Shown here one piece after another: positions 1 through 11,275 of a stretch of DNA of 64,000 nt; position 1 is the stretch's first letter; each line of letters begins with the position of its first letter. Below the pieces are notes generated by a model. That model was not told the DNA's origin. It saw only the letters and a program-made list of their open reading frames with translations, and did no database searches. The DNA lies in the NCBI RefSeq assembly GCF_016801865.2, contig NC_068938.1:194508788-194572787 (forward strand). Reading direction: 5' to 3'. Both the position numbers and the translations under genes were made by a program. The stretch is from Culex pipiens pallens (taxonomy: Eukaryota > Arthropoda > Insecta > Diptera > Culicidae).

Positions 1-690
1 TGGGCATATTTTGTTGGCTTGACAATTTATGATATGAATCATTGCTTCAATGTATAGCAGCGCCCTGTCACGACGGCCATGTTTATGAAACCTAAATGTT
101 CGACGCGAACATGAAGACGTCAAAGAAGATGAAGAACGCATTTGCTGTCAAAATTTGAAAATAAACAAACCGTGTGGTAGAAAAAGGCATTATTTCATAA
201 TGTTGAAATGATTTCCATGAAAAAATAACGGCACGGGACACGGAACAGATTTCCAAACGCAAGTTCCCGAAGGACCCTATCCGCCAGAGACTATGGATAA
301 ATGCCCCGCGAAGTGGCGATGAAGACGGTTTTGCAAGTTCAAATTTCAGATTTGTTCGGACCACTTCGCGATGAACTTCTTGTGAGTCCACGAAAGGTCG
401 GATTCTACACAAGCACGCGATTCCTTCGATTCTCTGTGCGAGTCGACAGCGGGAGTTGGCCAGGATGTTTCTGCACTTGGTCGGTTACTCCCTGCTGGAG
501 ATTGCAGCGAGTTATTCGGAAGGATCAACAGCGGGACTTGGCCAGTCCCTGGTCCAGTACTACCCGGCAAATCTTCCCGGTCAATCGTAGCAACAGTTCT
601 CTTTTTTTTCGTAACAGATTTGCACACACAAAAAGAGATGTTTCTTTAAAATTTGATGTAAACAAACAGACAACACCAATACTGCTATAC
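1..690. other. Non-coding upstream DNA, nothing identified
   Basis: I see no convincing exon. Short open frames on both strands lack codon bias or recognisable motifs. Two similar GC-rich stretches (around 447-470 and 527-550) share a phrase like acagcgggaNttggcca, suggesting a small local duplication. Confidence 0.4.
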
Positions 691-696
691 ACTCAC

Positions 697-776
697 AGAG
701 CCCACCCAGTAGTATTAGTGAAGAGCCCACGATAAACAACGTGGGCTCTTCACTAATACTACTACGTGGGCTCTTC
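697..776. repeat. Perfect 24-bp hairpin with extended imperfect stem
   Basis: Bases 708-731 are the exact reverse complement of 740-763, separated by the 8-base loop ataaacaa. Outside the perfect stem, gagcccac...agtag (698-712) pairs again with ctacgtgggctc (761-773) apart from a 3-base bulge. The phrase GAGCCCAC therefore occurs four times in 80 bases. It could be a stem-loop RNA, a small foldback element or a bidirectional protein-binding site. The sequence does not decide between these. Confidence 0.75.
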
Positions 777-990
777 GAGGTTTTGGTGACTGTCAAACGT
801 TCTAGCCATTTACAGTGGTGCCAGGGGGTTGATGTATAGCAATAAATAATTAATACACAAGTAAATGCAATACAGAAGTAAACAAACTTGTTGATTCTGT
901 TTATTTTGATGACCTTTTTCAAAACACGATGCAACAGATGTGCACAAAACACAAACATAAACGGGATTGACAACCGTTGCCATGGGGCAC

Positions 991-1004
991 GCTACCCCGG
1001 TAAC
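991..1004 (+). promoter_or_regulatory. Candidate X-box (RFX site) upstream of the 1113-3079 gene
   Basis: GCTACCCCGGTAAC fits the RFX half-site pattern RYYNYY-NN-RRNRAC at both halves; only the two spacer bases differ from the usual A/T. It ends 109 bp before the start codon, the distance at which X-boxes of insect ciliary genes usually lie. A second, poorer half site (GTTGCCATGG) sits just upstream at about 976-985. Function is inferred from motif and position only. Confidence 0.45.
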
Positions 1005-1112
1005 GTGGCCTGCTTCGATACGTTCCAAAAGTCGGCAATAAATCGATTCCGTTTTTCTTCCGGTCTTCAACGAACGATATTGCAGTCCGAAATTTGGTGA
1101 ATTTTGAAAGAA

Positions 1113-3079
1113 ATGAACATCTCCACGAAAACCGGTCTGATCGCGAGCCCTCGGAAGCACATCGTCCGGCCGCGGAAGGAGTTCGACCCGGCCGTCCTGG
1201 CGCCATGTGCGATCACCCGCCAGGTCCCCTTAGCGCTGCGGCCATTCGGGGGCCTCTACAACCCGTACTCCAAGGGATGTTCCGTTCTGTGCAACCATCC
1301 GGCCGCCCAGGAGTTGAAAAACGTCGTCCGGTTAGCTAAGGACGCCTGGATTACCGATGCCCGGACCGTCCACAGCGAGAAGCTGCTGATGGGCGGCCAG
1401 GGCCACGGTTCGGGGAAGCAACCCGATGGCAGCAAGCGGATGATGTCCAAGGATTCGGATCTGCCGGATCACGTGCCGGAGGAGTTCTTCCGGCGCTACA
1501 CGGACACCGACTCGCGGCCACTGACACCAACACCGACCGTAGCTAGCGGACGAACCCGGGCGAGCGTCGTCGGTGGGTCCCATCTGACCCGGCGCTGTGT
1601 CACGCCGGAACCGCAAACGCAGAACCTGCAAGAACGGAAGCAACTGATCCTGGACCTACGGCGAAGTCACAGCCAGGAAACTTTGTACTGGAACGCGTCG
1701 TCCGAGCTGTCCCCAAGCCAGCTGCAGGATCCCTCGTGGATGCAGCACCACAGCCAGATACCGGAAACGGTGGACGAGCGTGTCCTCGGGGGAGACGGCG
1801 CCGAATCGGACAAGGAGGACCGCCAAGGCAAACCAACCCCGATGACCTGTATCAACGCGATGGAGGACGGTGAGGAGGATCCCCCAAGGCGACGCGGCAA
1901 ACGACGCAAAAAGTCCAAACAGCTGCCCCAGACGATCAGTTTCACGCCCAACCAGGACCCGGAGACCGCGGTGGCCACCATCGATCCGGACTCGCCCAAT
2001 TACTCGGCCCGTCCGTCCCTGGTGCCAACCGGTCGCAGTCTGCTCAGTTCCGGGGCCGAGTCGCCTCCGAGGGCCAGCGTCGAGGAACAGATCGAGTACA
2101 TCGAGTGCTTCCTGGATGACGAAGCGCTGTGTCTGCTCCGCCGTGGACTCAACATCGACATCGTCGAGTCCGTCTTTGAGCGTTACGTACGTTTCCTGTG
2201 TTCCCCTTTGGAACCGGTATCCGAATAGCTTAACCAACCCCCTTTCAGAAAGCACGAGCCATGCGAGAAGCGTTCCGAACGGCAACCACCGACAAGCTGG
2301 ACTTCCAGTCGCGAGCCGTCAAGCAGCTGGAGGAGACGCTGGACATCCACGACATCGACCACGAGAAGTGGATCGACCTGCCGCGCAAGTACTCGCGATC
2401 GTCCGCTCGCTTCGAACTCCCGATGGACACGCGTACTCTTTCCAGTATCGATACTAACATTCCTAACCTAATCTAAATACTAACATCAAAACCTTCCAGC
2501 AATGACCCCGATCGAGTACCTAAAGCGCCACGTCGTCCTCTGTGACGATCGCAAGAAGCTGTTCCATCGGATCTTCTGCCGGAACCTGCCCTCGGACGAC
2601 GGCAAACCAAACCAAGAGTTCAACGAGAACGACTCCATCCCGGAGACGGAAACGCCCGTCCAGCTGGAAACGTTCAAGAACCTGCTGGCGGACGTGACGC
2701 GCCTCATCCCGATGGCCAACTTTGACAAGGCGATGCACGAGGCGCTCGGCTTCCACGGCACGCCCGAGAAGATCTTCGAGATTCGCGAGCTGCTGGAGCT
2801 GAACTACGAGTACTACCAGGAGATTCCGATCGACTTCCGGTCCTGGTGCGGGATTGTGGCGTTTGCGGAGCGGTTTATCATCACGCAGGACCGCGAGCTG
2901 GATCCGTGCAATGAGGTGAGTTTGAGGTCGAGTTATAGGTCGGTATTTAATTTTTTATTTTAATTTTCGGGGAATCGCAGCTGGAGATGGTGGACTTTGA
3001 GTCGATGGAGCGACGAATTCGTTCCGCCAAACCGTCGGAGAATCTTTGCAAAGTGCTGCATATTATCAAAAGTAATTGA
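1113..3079 (+). CDS. Uncharacterised four-exon protein, possibly ciliary
   Basis: Exons are 1113-2186, 2249-2432, 2500-2915 and 2981-3079, with introns of 62, 67 and 65 bp. All donors are GT, all acceptors AG, and reading phases match at each join (0, 1, 0), giving about 590 residues. I chose ATG 1113 because an in-frame TGA lies at 1098 and no earlier ATG exists. The N-terminal half is Pro/Ser/Arg-rich and probably disordered, with a basic run RRRGKRRKKSK near residue 259. The part encoded by exons 2-4 looks folded and conserved (for example DPCNELEMVDFESMERRIR at the exon 3-4 join) and helical. No signal peptide or membrane segment is visible. I do not recognise the family. The upstream X-box-like site suggests RFX control and a ciliary or sperm-flagellar role, but that is inference. 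High GC and third-position bias separate it clearly from the surrounding AT-rich DNA. Confidence 0.8.
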
Positions 3080-3221
3080 GGAAATTTCGGAAGCAACAAA
3101 ATGTACTCAAAAAATTTACATTTAAAAGATTGAATTGTAACGTAGAATTAACCATGAATTTCATTTACATAAAGTGTGAATATATTTTATCATAGGAAAA
3201 AACCATCAAAACTTATAATGT

Positions 3222-4216
3222 TTGGATTTAAGAATTTAAGAATTTAAGAATTTTAGAATTATAGAATTTTAGAATTTTAGAATTTTAGAATTTTAGAATT
3301 TTAGAATTTTAGAATTTTAGAATTTTAGAATTTTAGAATTTTAGAATTTTAGAATTTTAGAATTTTAGAATTTTAGAATTTTAGAATTTTAGAATTTTAG
3401 AATTTTAGAATTTCAGAATTTTAGAATTTTAGAATTTTAGAATTTTAGAATTTTAGAATTTTAGAATTTTAGAATTTTAGAATTTTAGAATTTTAGAATT
3501 TTAGAATTTTAGAATTTTAGAATTTTAGAATTTTAGAATTTTAGAATTTTAGAATTTTAGAATTTTAGAATTTTAAAATTTTAGAATTTTAGAATTTTAG
3601 AATTTTAGAATTTTAGAATTTTAGAATTTTAGAATTTTAGAATTTTAGAATTTTAGAATTGTAGAATTTTAGAATTTTAGAATTTTAGAATTTTAGAATT
3701 TCAGAATTTTAGAATTTTAGAATTTTAGAATTTTAGAATTTTAGAATTTTAGAATTTTAGAATTTTAGAATTTTAGAATTTTAGAATTTTAGAATTTTAG
3801 AATTTTAGAATTTTAGAATTTTAGAATTTTAGAATTTTAGAATTTTAGAATTTCAGAATTTTAGAATTTTAGAATTTTAGAATTTTAGAATTTTAGAATT
3901 TTAGAATTTTAGAATTTTAGAATTTTAGAATTTTAGAATTTTAGAATTTTAGAATTTTAGAATTTTAGAATTTTAGAATTTTAGAATTTTAGAATTTTAG
4001 AATTTTAGAATTTTAGAATTTTAAAATTTTAGAATTTTAGAATTTTAGAATTTTAGAATTTTAGAATTTTAGAATTTTAGAATTTTGGAATTTTAGAATT
4101 TTAGAATTTTAGAATTTTAGAATTTTAGAATTTTAGAATTTTATAATTTTAGAATTTTAGAATTTTAAAATTTTAGAATTTTAGAATATTAGAATTTTAG
4201 AATTTTAAAAATTTTA
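3222..4216. repeat. About 1 kb microsatellite of 8-bp unit AGAATTTT
   Basis: Roughly 120 tandem copies of AGAATTTT, degenerate at the edges (aagaattt at the left, taaaaatttta at the right). Scattered single-base variants such as gaatttcag and gaatttggaa occur inside. It starts about 145 bp after the stop codon of the preceding gene, so it may lie in or just beyond its 3' UTR. Confidence 0.97.
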
Positions 4217-5831
4217 CTACTTTTCTCCCTAATTAGTAATCCTTAAGTTTTCATCTAATGAAAATTCTAATATTTTCAACTCTCTTGTAAACAGAACTCA
4301 ATAGTCTGATATGCAGTCATACTCACCATTCATTGTAATTCGTTTCGCGAAGTAAAGCTGAGCAAACAGTTTCCCATAGGCTACTTTGATCTAACGATAT
4401 AAAACCTTTATCTTCATTGAACAGACAAATTTCGTCCTTTAGAATCGATTCCATTCAAAAGCCATGGCATCAATAGCCAACGCATCCTTGGATCGTCCTC
4501 CTCGGCCAGGTAAAACCCTCTGAAAAAAGGTAAAAGGTGTGTGCAGTTCCGATATTTTTACAACCCCCAGGCCTTGTGTTGGGCCTCAAATTTCCAAGAA
4601 AATCGGAACTACGCAATCGGTCCGTACGTCCGCACACAACGGAGAATCCTTTGAAAAGGTTGCTTTTTGCTTGGTTCCCAGATGTCCTGCGGTGCATTCG
4701 GCCTTTGAAGTGTCAAGTTGTTTCGGAACTGACACTTTTTCGTGTTTTAAGATAAATTGATTTCGGAAGCAAAATTTGCTCCAACAATGGTTCGGCTAAT
4801 CTTTTACAATATTTTGTCATTTTTTCAAGTTTTATTTTATTGGGATCAATTTGATAGATGTACCGCGCTGTTTAGTTTCGCGGAAAAATAAAACAATTTG
4901 TTGCTAAATCTATTTGCTCGCACCAATGTCATAAAGTCGTAATCCCCTTAAACGTCGCAAAGCGTCTCAAATATATTTATCTGCTTTATTGCCGAAACAA
5001 CACGATCCCTGTCGACCATATTAAAACCGTCCTCCCCCCGTGGAAAGCAGGAGGCCTCATTTAAAAGTAACTTATCACTTTGATAGCGATAACATCAACA
5101 ACACCCTCACACCCGTCGAGGCCGTTTCCCCCTCGAATCGAAGCAACCCCGAAAGCAAACCCAGGGCTTCCCTATGGCAACCGGCTCAAATATTTACCCT
5201 CCTCGTTTTTCCCGAGCAAACATCGAACGAGATACGTATTTAGCAAACGGCCTACTATTGGCGTGTAATCCAATGAAATTGAAAATTAACCTCGAAAATT
5301 TATTCCAACCCGGGGACCGAAAATCACAGATCTAATCGCTCAAGTAGGCGGAATTTTAAACATCTTGGTAAACCAGAAAATCTCAATCACGACCACGTGG
5401 CTCGGCTTTTCAGGGACCTTTTATTTGTGGGGGTTGGGTTTTGGCGGCGAAAAAAGGGGTGAAATTGAGACAATATGTGCGCATTCATGGAACTTTAGGT
5501 AATGAAGATTAATTGGGCTCGATATTAAAATGTTTCCTGGTGAGAGGCCGCGAAAGTGAGAATGATTGAGTTCATTGTGTTATTTTGGGGATGACGTGGT
5601 TAAAAATGAAAATTTTGGATGATCCATCAAATGTGGAATGAAACATGGTATTTTTAAAGCAGGATATTTATTGTTGTTTTTAGCTGAATTTTTCTAATAG
5701 AAAGTATTTTTTTTTGTACTTGAATTAATATGAACATTTCCATTTTATTTAGTGTAATCAAAAATGAAAACAAAATTAATTGATTTAACTTCATGTAAGC
5801 TTTGATTATACGATATTTCGATTATCGTAAG
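4217..5831. other. Intergenic DNA without recognised features
   Basis: Mostly single-copy-looking sequence, moderately GC-rich at 4900-5450. Short open frames at 4537-4760 and 5040-5268 show no domain or coding bias. Nothing can be assigned. Confidence 0.4.
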
Positions 5832-6872
5832 TAGAGGTGGGCAAAATAAGAGCGAGCCGATTAAAGAGCCGGTTCAGTAAAAAGAACAAAAATAAGAGCG
5901 AGCCGATTAAAGAGCCGGTTCAATACAATGAGCAAATGACTCACAAAAAAGAGCCGCGATTTTTTTAACGCCGGTCTTTTGAAAGAACCGTTTCAAGATG
6001 GAATGATTTTTAAACTTGTGCGTATTTTTTTAAGTTTATAAATATTATTTATTGAATTTCCAATAAACTACAGTATTAAATTTTTTGAGTGTCCATTTTA
6101 ACTTTTTCATCAATATTTATTTTAAAAAAACTCTAAATTACATTGATACCAATATTTATACAAAAAAAATAAGATTTTTTTGTTTCTAATTGTTTTTGTT
6201 GATGTTCTGAACAAAATAAAATAAAAATCTTTGCACAACTGTTCGTAAAGATACATAAAAGTTTTGACCGAATACAAATTTGAGCATTTAAAAAAACTTA
6301 ACTTGGAAAATTTTGGACATTTTTGAGAAGAAAATGAAATCATCTTGCCCGATTAAACTTTGACATTTTTAGACTTTAGCGATTAAATCAAAATGCAGAA
6401 ACGGGTTGGCGGAATATTTTCTCAAAATTAGATACCAGCACTTGTTAATTTTTTTCAAAAAAAAAAAACAGACGAAATTTTTTAAAATAATGGAAATTTT
6501 CTCCAAATCCTTAATTTTATGCTCAGGTGCACTCCCCATCCAATTATTCGAACGATTATTTTCAACTAGAAATCTTGGCATAAAGAACGCCACACAGTAA
6601 TTTTTGACATAGGACTATGTCTCTACTTACTATATTGGGGGGCCAGTTCAGAAATTCGATCGAAAGCGTCACTTTTAAGCGTTAAAAAAGGGGACATTTT
6701 GAACGCTTATATCTTTTTTCCCTGTGAATCAATCCTGACGGTTGGACCACCAATCGAAAGAGGAAGACTTCAGCTATTGTTTAACTACATAGATAGTCTG
6801 ACTAAACATAGTTAAAGCACTTAAAACATGCAATCAAAATGAGTAATTTTTCAGTACAAATCGGACAGATGA

Positions 6873-6945
6873 CCAATCAGAGCGAGCGTATGCATTCGAG
6901 GCCGCGCCCCTTTTGTGCCGTTCTCCGGCTGTGCCGCTATATAAG
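6873..6945 (+). promoter_or_regulatory. CCAAT plus TATA promoter-like leader before satellite array
   Basis: A CCAAT box (6873-6877, within gaccaatcag) precedes a strong TATA box TATATAAG at 6938-6945. The sequence from 6890 to 7140 is markedly GC-rich compared with its neighbours and includes a short (CAG)n run near 7015-7033. Transcription would start near 6968-6975 and run into the tandem array that begins at 7141. No protein-coding gene follows, so this looks like a promoter for a satellite transcript, or a relic of a gene promoter. Confidence 0.5.
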
Positions 6946-7140
6946 CAGAAAATTTCGCCAAAGCAAGTCACATTGGAACGAGCACTCGAACTGTGCACGT
7001 CGGGCCGGCGCGGAGCAGCAGCAGCAGCAGCGGCCAATAGAAGAAGAGGACCAGCAACCAGAAGGAAGAACCACCAGCAGCAGAAGGAGGAAATTTGAGC
7101 GAAGCGGACCGATGGAAGTCGCTATGATGCGGCGGTTCTC

Positions 7141-7975
7141 ATGAAAAATGGCCAGTTCGACAGAGGTGGAAAAAACCTGGAGTGGCCGGTGCCCTCGAAG
7201 CAGGTTCCCTCGGGACGAAGGGGGGGGCGGGGGGGGGACATTTACAGAAACATACGAGTTGTGGCAATATGGGTATCAAAATTCGTGGTTTTTGATACTG
7301 AACATAATAATGGCCATTTCGACAGTAGTGGCCACAACCTGGAGTGGCCGGTACCCTTTGAAGGTTCCCCCGGGGCCTGGGGGGACATTTACAGAAACAT
7401 ACGAGTTGTGGCAATATGGGTAACAAAATTCATGGTTCTTTATACTGAACATGAAAATTGACAATTCGACCGTAGTGGCCACAACCTGGAGTGGCCGGTG
7501 CCCTCAAAGAAGGTTCCCCCGGGGCCTGGGGGGACATTTACAGAAACATACGAGTTGTGGCAATATGGGTATCAAAATTCATGGTTTTTGATACTGAACA
7601 TAATAATGGCCATTTCAACAGTAGTGGCCACTACCTGGAGTGGCCGGTGCCCTCAAAGAAGGTTCCCTCGGGGCGTGGGGGGACATTTACAGAAACATAC
7701 GAGTTGTGGCAATATGGGTATCAAAATTCATGGTTTTTGATACTGTACATGAAAATTGACATTCCGACAGTAGTGGCCACAACCTTGAGTGACCGGTGAT
7801 CTCAAAGCAGGTTTCCCCGGGTCCCGGAGGGTCTTTAACAGAACCATACGAGTTGTGGCAATATGGTTATCAAAATTCATGGTTTTTGATACTGAACATG
7901 AAAATTGACATTTCGACCGTAGTGGCCACAACCTGGAGTTGCCGGTGCCCTCATGGAAGGTTCACCTTGGGAGAA
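7141..7975. repeat. Satellite array 1, about 147-162 bp units
   Basis: Five to six diverged tandem units, seen as recurrence of agtggccgg at 7181, 7343, 7490 and 7639 and of weaker copies at 7788 and 7937. Each unit contains acgagttgtggcaatatggg, a block reading ttcatggtttttgatactg, then gtagtggccacaacctgg and a GC-rich spacer (ccccggggcctgggggg). The same core recurs in the array at 44.6-46.4 kb with a different spacer. Open frames of about 100 codons here are by-products of the repeat. Confidence 0.92.
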
Positions 7976-8203
7976 CATTTATGACAATTTTGCCGACAAA
8001 TCTTTGAAACAAAATAAAATAATCTTATTTCAGATTTCACTAGCAATCCAAAAACACATTCAAATTGTTTGGTCCTATGTCTTTCGGTTATGTCTCTGAC
8101 ATACCATCTTGAACTTTTTTTTTATAAATTTTTAAGTTTGAATTTTACCTCTTTTGAGCAATTCTCTACCAAAACCGGAAATGGATTTTATTTGTACATA
8201 TTT
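7976..8203. other. AT-rich spacer
   Basis: Unassigned AT-rich DNA between satellite array 1 and the foldback. The phrase ggtcctatgtc near 8070 echoes cataggactatgtc near 6608 on the other side of the array, possibly old flanks of the same insertion. Confidence 0.3.
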
Positions 8204-9820
8204 TTTATTTGGCTCAAACTTTGTGGGGGCCTTCCCTATGACCAAATAAGCTATTTTGCGTCATTGGTTCACCCATACAAGTCTCCATACAATTTTGGCT
8301 GCTGTCCATACAAAAATGGTATGTAAATATTCAAACAGCTGTAACTTTTTAGTGAATTTTCTGATTTTCTGTCTTGGGCAAAAATGTAGGTATTGTTGAG
8401 GACTTTTGAGAAAAAAAAGGTACACGGAAAAAAAATTTGCATTTTTTTTTCACAAAATCTCAATTTTCCAAAATACGTATTTTTTGATTTTCGAGATTTT
8501 TTGATATGTTTTAGGGGACAAAAATCCGCAACTTTTGAGCCATAGAGAAACATGGTCAAAAAATCTGCCGCCGAGTTATGAATTTTTGAAAAAATAGTGA
8601 TTTTTGGAAAAAATCGAAATTTCATGCAAAAACAAATTTGACGTTATTTTTTAATGCAAAATTGAATTTGCAATTGAAAACTACTTTACAGATTTTTTGA
8701 TAAAGGGCTCCGTTTTCAAGATATAGCCACCGAAAGTTTGATTTTAGCGAAATATTTGCAGTTTTTCGATTTTTAAAAATAGTGACCATGAGTGACCATT
8801 TCTGAAAATATTTTTTTTGAAAAGTTCAGAAAATTTGCTATAAAATTGTCTAATAGACATTGAAGATTGGACCTCGGGTTGCAGAGATAGAGTCGCTTTA
8901 AGAAAAAGAAACACGAAAATTGAAGTTTTCTTAATATCACCAAAACTCAGCAAATAATGGTCCGATTTTCAATGTTAACACATGAAAAAATCATGAAATT
9001 TTCCGATCTTTTCAAAAAAAATATTTTGAAATTTTCCGATCTTTTCGAAAAAAATATTTTGAAATTTTTTAAATCAAGACTAGATTTTTAAATGGACATA
9101 ATATCCAATGTTTGGCCCTTTTAAATGCTAGTCTTGATTTAAAAATTTTCAAAATATTTTTTTTGAAAAAATCGGAAAATTTCACGAATGTTTCATGTAT
9201 TATCACTGATAATCGGACCATTAGTTGCTGAGATATCGTTATTAGAAAGTGGTGGGTTATTTTGATGAGATTAAGAAAACTTCAATTTTCGTGTTTCTTT
9301 TTCTTAAAGCGGCTCTATCTCAGCAACCCGAGGTCCAATCTTCAATGTCTCTTGGACAATTTTATAGCAAATTTTCTGAACTTAAAAAAAATATTTTTAG
9401 AAATGGTCACTATTTTTAAAAATTGAAAAACTGCAAATATTTCGCTAAAATCAAACTTTCGGTGGCTATATCTTGAAAACGGAGCCCTTTATCAAAAAAT
9501 CTGCAAAGTACTTTTCGATTGCAAATTCTATTTTGCATTAAAAATTTATGTCAAACTTGTTTTTGCATGAAACTTCGATTTTTTTTCCAAAAATCACTGT
9601 TTTTCAAAATTCATAACTCGGCGGCAGATTTTTTGACCATGATTCTCTTTGGCTCAAAAGTTGCGGATTTTTGTCCCCTAAAACATATCAAAAAACCTCG
9701 AAAATCAAAAAATACGTATTTTGGGAAATTGAATTTTAGTGAAAAAAAATGATAAAAAAATCTGCAAATTTTTTTTCCGTGTACCTATTTTTTTCTCAAA
9801 AGTCCTCAACAATACCTACA
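8204..9820. repeat. Foldback element A, large inverted repeat
   Basis: The sequence from about 8390 to 9100 is repeated in inverted orientation from about 9115 to 9820, meeting at a centre near 9107 around aaatcaagactag / ctagtcttgattt. Matching landmarks include gtaggtattgttgaggac (8387) and gtcctcaacaatacctac (9802). The outer left portion (8204-8386) pairs with 10905-11099, beyond an inserted SINE and a partly duplicated right arm. Short frames in the arms mirror one another and are not genes. Transcription would give a long hairpin RNA. Confidence 0.9.
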
Positions 9821-10503
9821 GGGAGCGGCCGTGGCTGACTGGCTACGGTGTTCGCTTTGTAAGCGAATGGTTCTGGGTTCGATGCCCATCTGCTCCCAAC
9901 GAGAAAGTTAAGAACACATAAATTTGAAATGATAAATATGAACGAAAAACCAAAGTCGCTCGAGGCGGGGTTCGATCCCCCGTCCTTTGGGTTGGTAAGC
10001 AAAAATGCTAACCACTAGGCCATGGCGAGTTGGTATGCTTGGACTGGAATTAGGAATACTGTTACAGAGAGCGAGTTGTGGCGCTATAACCACGGCAAAT
10101 AGTGTCCAGGGCATTCGTGGAAATACAATGTCCCATCCCAGAGGGTCCCGGAGTACCAAACCTTCTTAGCATGGTGCTCCCAACGAATACAACCAAATCT
10201 CGGAGCGTATGGTGGTGTGTCCCCACGCTTCTTCCTCCCCTGTCGATTCAGAATTGTGTTGTTGTTCGAACACTCAGTGCTCAAACTCAACCCAATTACG
10301 AGTCATCTCTGCGATACGGCTTTACGCAGTAGGCCTGGCCGCTTTAACGCTTGTGATGTTTCAATGCATTCCGATGCAATGGCGCACTACAAATGTTAAT
10401 AAATGACAAGAAGAGTGCTAGGCGTCATCTAACCTAAGGCACTCTCCAGGATCCCTTCGAAAGATTGGCTGCGCTAGGGTCTGATTAGATTAGATTAGAT
10501 TAG
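9821..10503 (+). mobile_element. tRNA-headed SINE with (GATTA)n tail
   Basis: The 5' end (9821-9898) folds like a tRNA: acceptor strands GGGAGCG/TGCTCCC, an A-box-like TGGCTGACTGGC, an anticodon arm TTCGC-TTTGTAA-GCGAA reading anticodon TGT (Thr type) and a B box GGTTCTGGGTTCGATGCCC. The 3' end is gattagattagattaga. A copy of aaaagtcctcaacaatac lies at 9798-9815 and again at 10504-10521, consistent with a target-site duplication, although five extra bases (ctaca) intervene on the left. A second tRNA-like segment in opposite orientation lies at 9945-10030. Confidence 0.85.
9945..10030 (-). repeat. Second, reverse-oriented tRNA-like segment inside the SINE
   Basis: On the minus strand this reads GCCATGGCCTAGTGGTTAGCA (A-box-like), then a T arm CGGGGGATCGAACCCCG. 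The anticodon arm is expanded and does not fold cleanly, so it is a tRNA-derived relic and not a tRNA gene. It faces the first tRNA-like head, so two potential Pol III internal promoters converge within 200 bp. Confidence 0.6.
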
Positions 10504-10521
10504 AAAAGTCCTCAACAATAC

Positions 10522-11110
10522 AATAACAATTTTCCGATCTTTTCGAAAAAAATATTTTTAAATTTTTTAAATCAAGACTAGCATTTTAAATGGACATAAT
10601 ATTCAATGTTTGGCCCTTTTAAAATGCTAGTCTTGATTTAAAAATTTTCAAAATATTTTTTTGAAAAGATCGGAAAATTTCACGAATGTTTCATGCATTA
10701 TCACTGATAATCGGCAGATTTTTTGACCATGATTCTCTTTGGCTCAAAAGTTGCGGATTTTTGTCCCCTAAAACATATCAAAAAATCTCGAAAATCAAAA
10801 AAATACGTATTTTGGGAAATTGAATTTCAGTGAAAAAAATTGATAAAAAAATCTGCAATTTTTTTTTCCGTGTACCTATTTTTTTTCTCAAAAGTCCTTA
10901 ACAATTCCTACAACTTTGCCCAAGACACCAAATTGATCAGAAAATTCACTCAAAAGTTACAGCTGTTTGAATATTTACATACCATTTTTGTATGGGCAGC
11001 AGCCAAAATTGTATGGAGAATTGTATGGGTGAACCAATAACGCAAAATAGCTTATTTGGTCATAGGGAAGGCCCCCACAAAGTTTAAGTCAAATCAAAAA
11101 ATACAAAAAA
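10522..11110. repeat. Second, internally deleted right arm of foldback A
   Basis: Starts again at the foldback centre (aatcaagactagcatttt near 10570) and runs outward, but jumps from cactgataatcgg to cagattttttgacc, skipping about 400 bp present at 9215-9620. It continues to the outer end, where cgcaaaatagcttatttggtc (11041) pairs with 8240-8260. Confidence 0.85.
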
Positions 11111-11129
11111 TAAAAATGGTTGCTCTTTT

Positions 11130-11275
11130 ATGATGTAATTTTACCTCAATTTAGACTGAAAAAGTTGCATTACACCAGAAAAGTTGTAAAATTACACATT
11201 TTTCCTGACATAAAAGATGTACCCCTTCACAGATGGTATATTATCATGATAGTTTTTGCTGTGCAGGACGTATGA
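11130..11275. repeat. Partial MITE of the TACACAG family
   Basis: Bases 11130-11222 are the reverse complement of 28128-28222 (for example gatgtaattttacctcaat and cataaaagatgtacccctt). It ends with tttttgctgtgca, like the intact copies at 21061-21291 and 28071-28293. Confidence 0.7.

Noticed and set aside
301..735. 144-codon plus-strand frame
   Set aside because: No domain, atypical composition, overlaps minus-strand frames of similar length and contains part of the hairpin.
7141..7931. Several 80-106 codon frames on both strands
   Set aside because: By-products of satellite array 1; similar peptides appear in multiple frames and no start context or splice structure is present.
9821..9898. 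tRNA-Thr (TGT) gene
   Set aside because: The cloverleaf is good, but the sequence continues into a SINE body with a (GATTA)n tail and flanking direct repeats.
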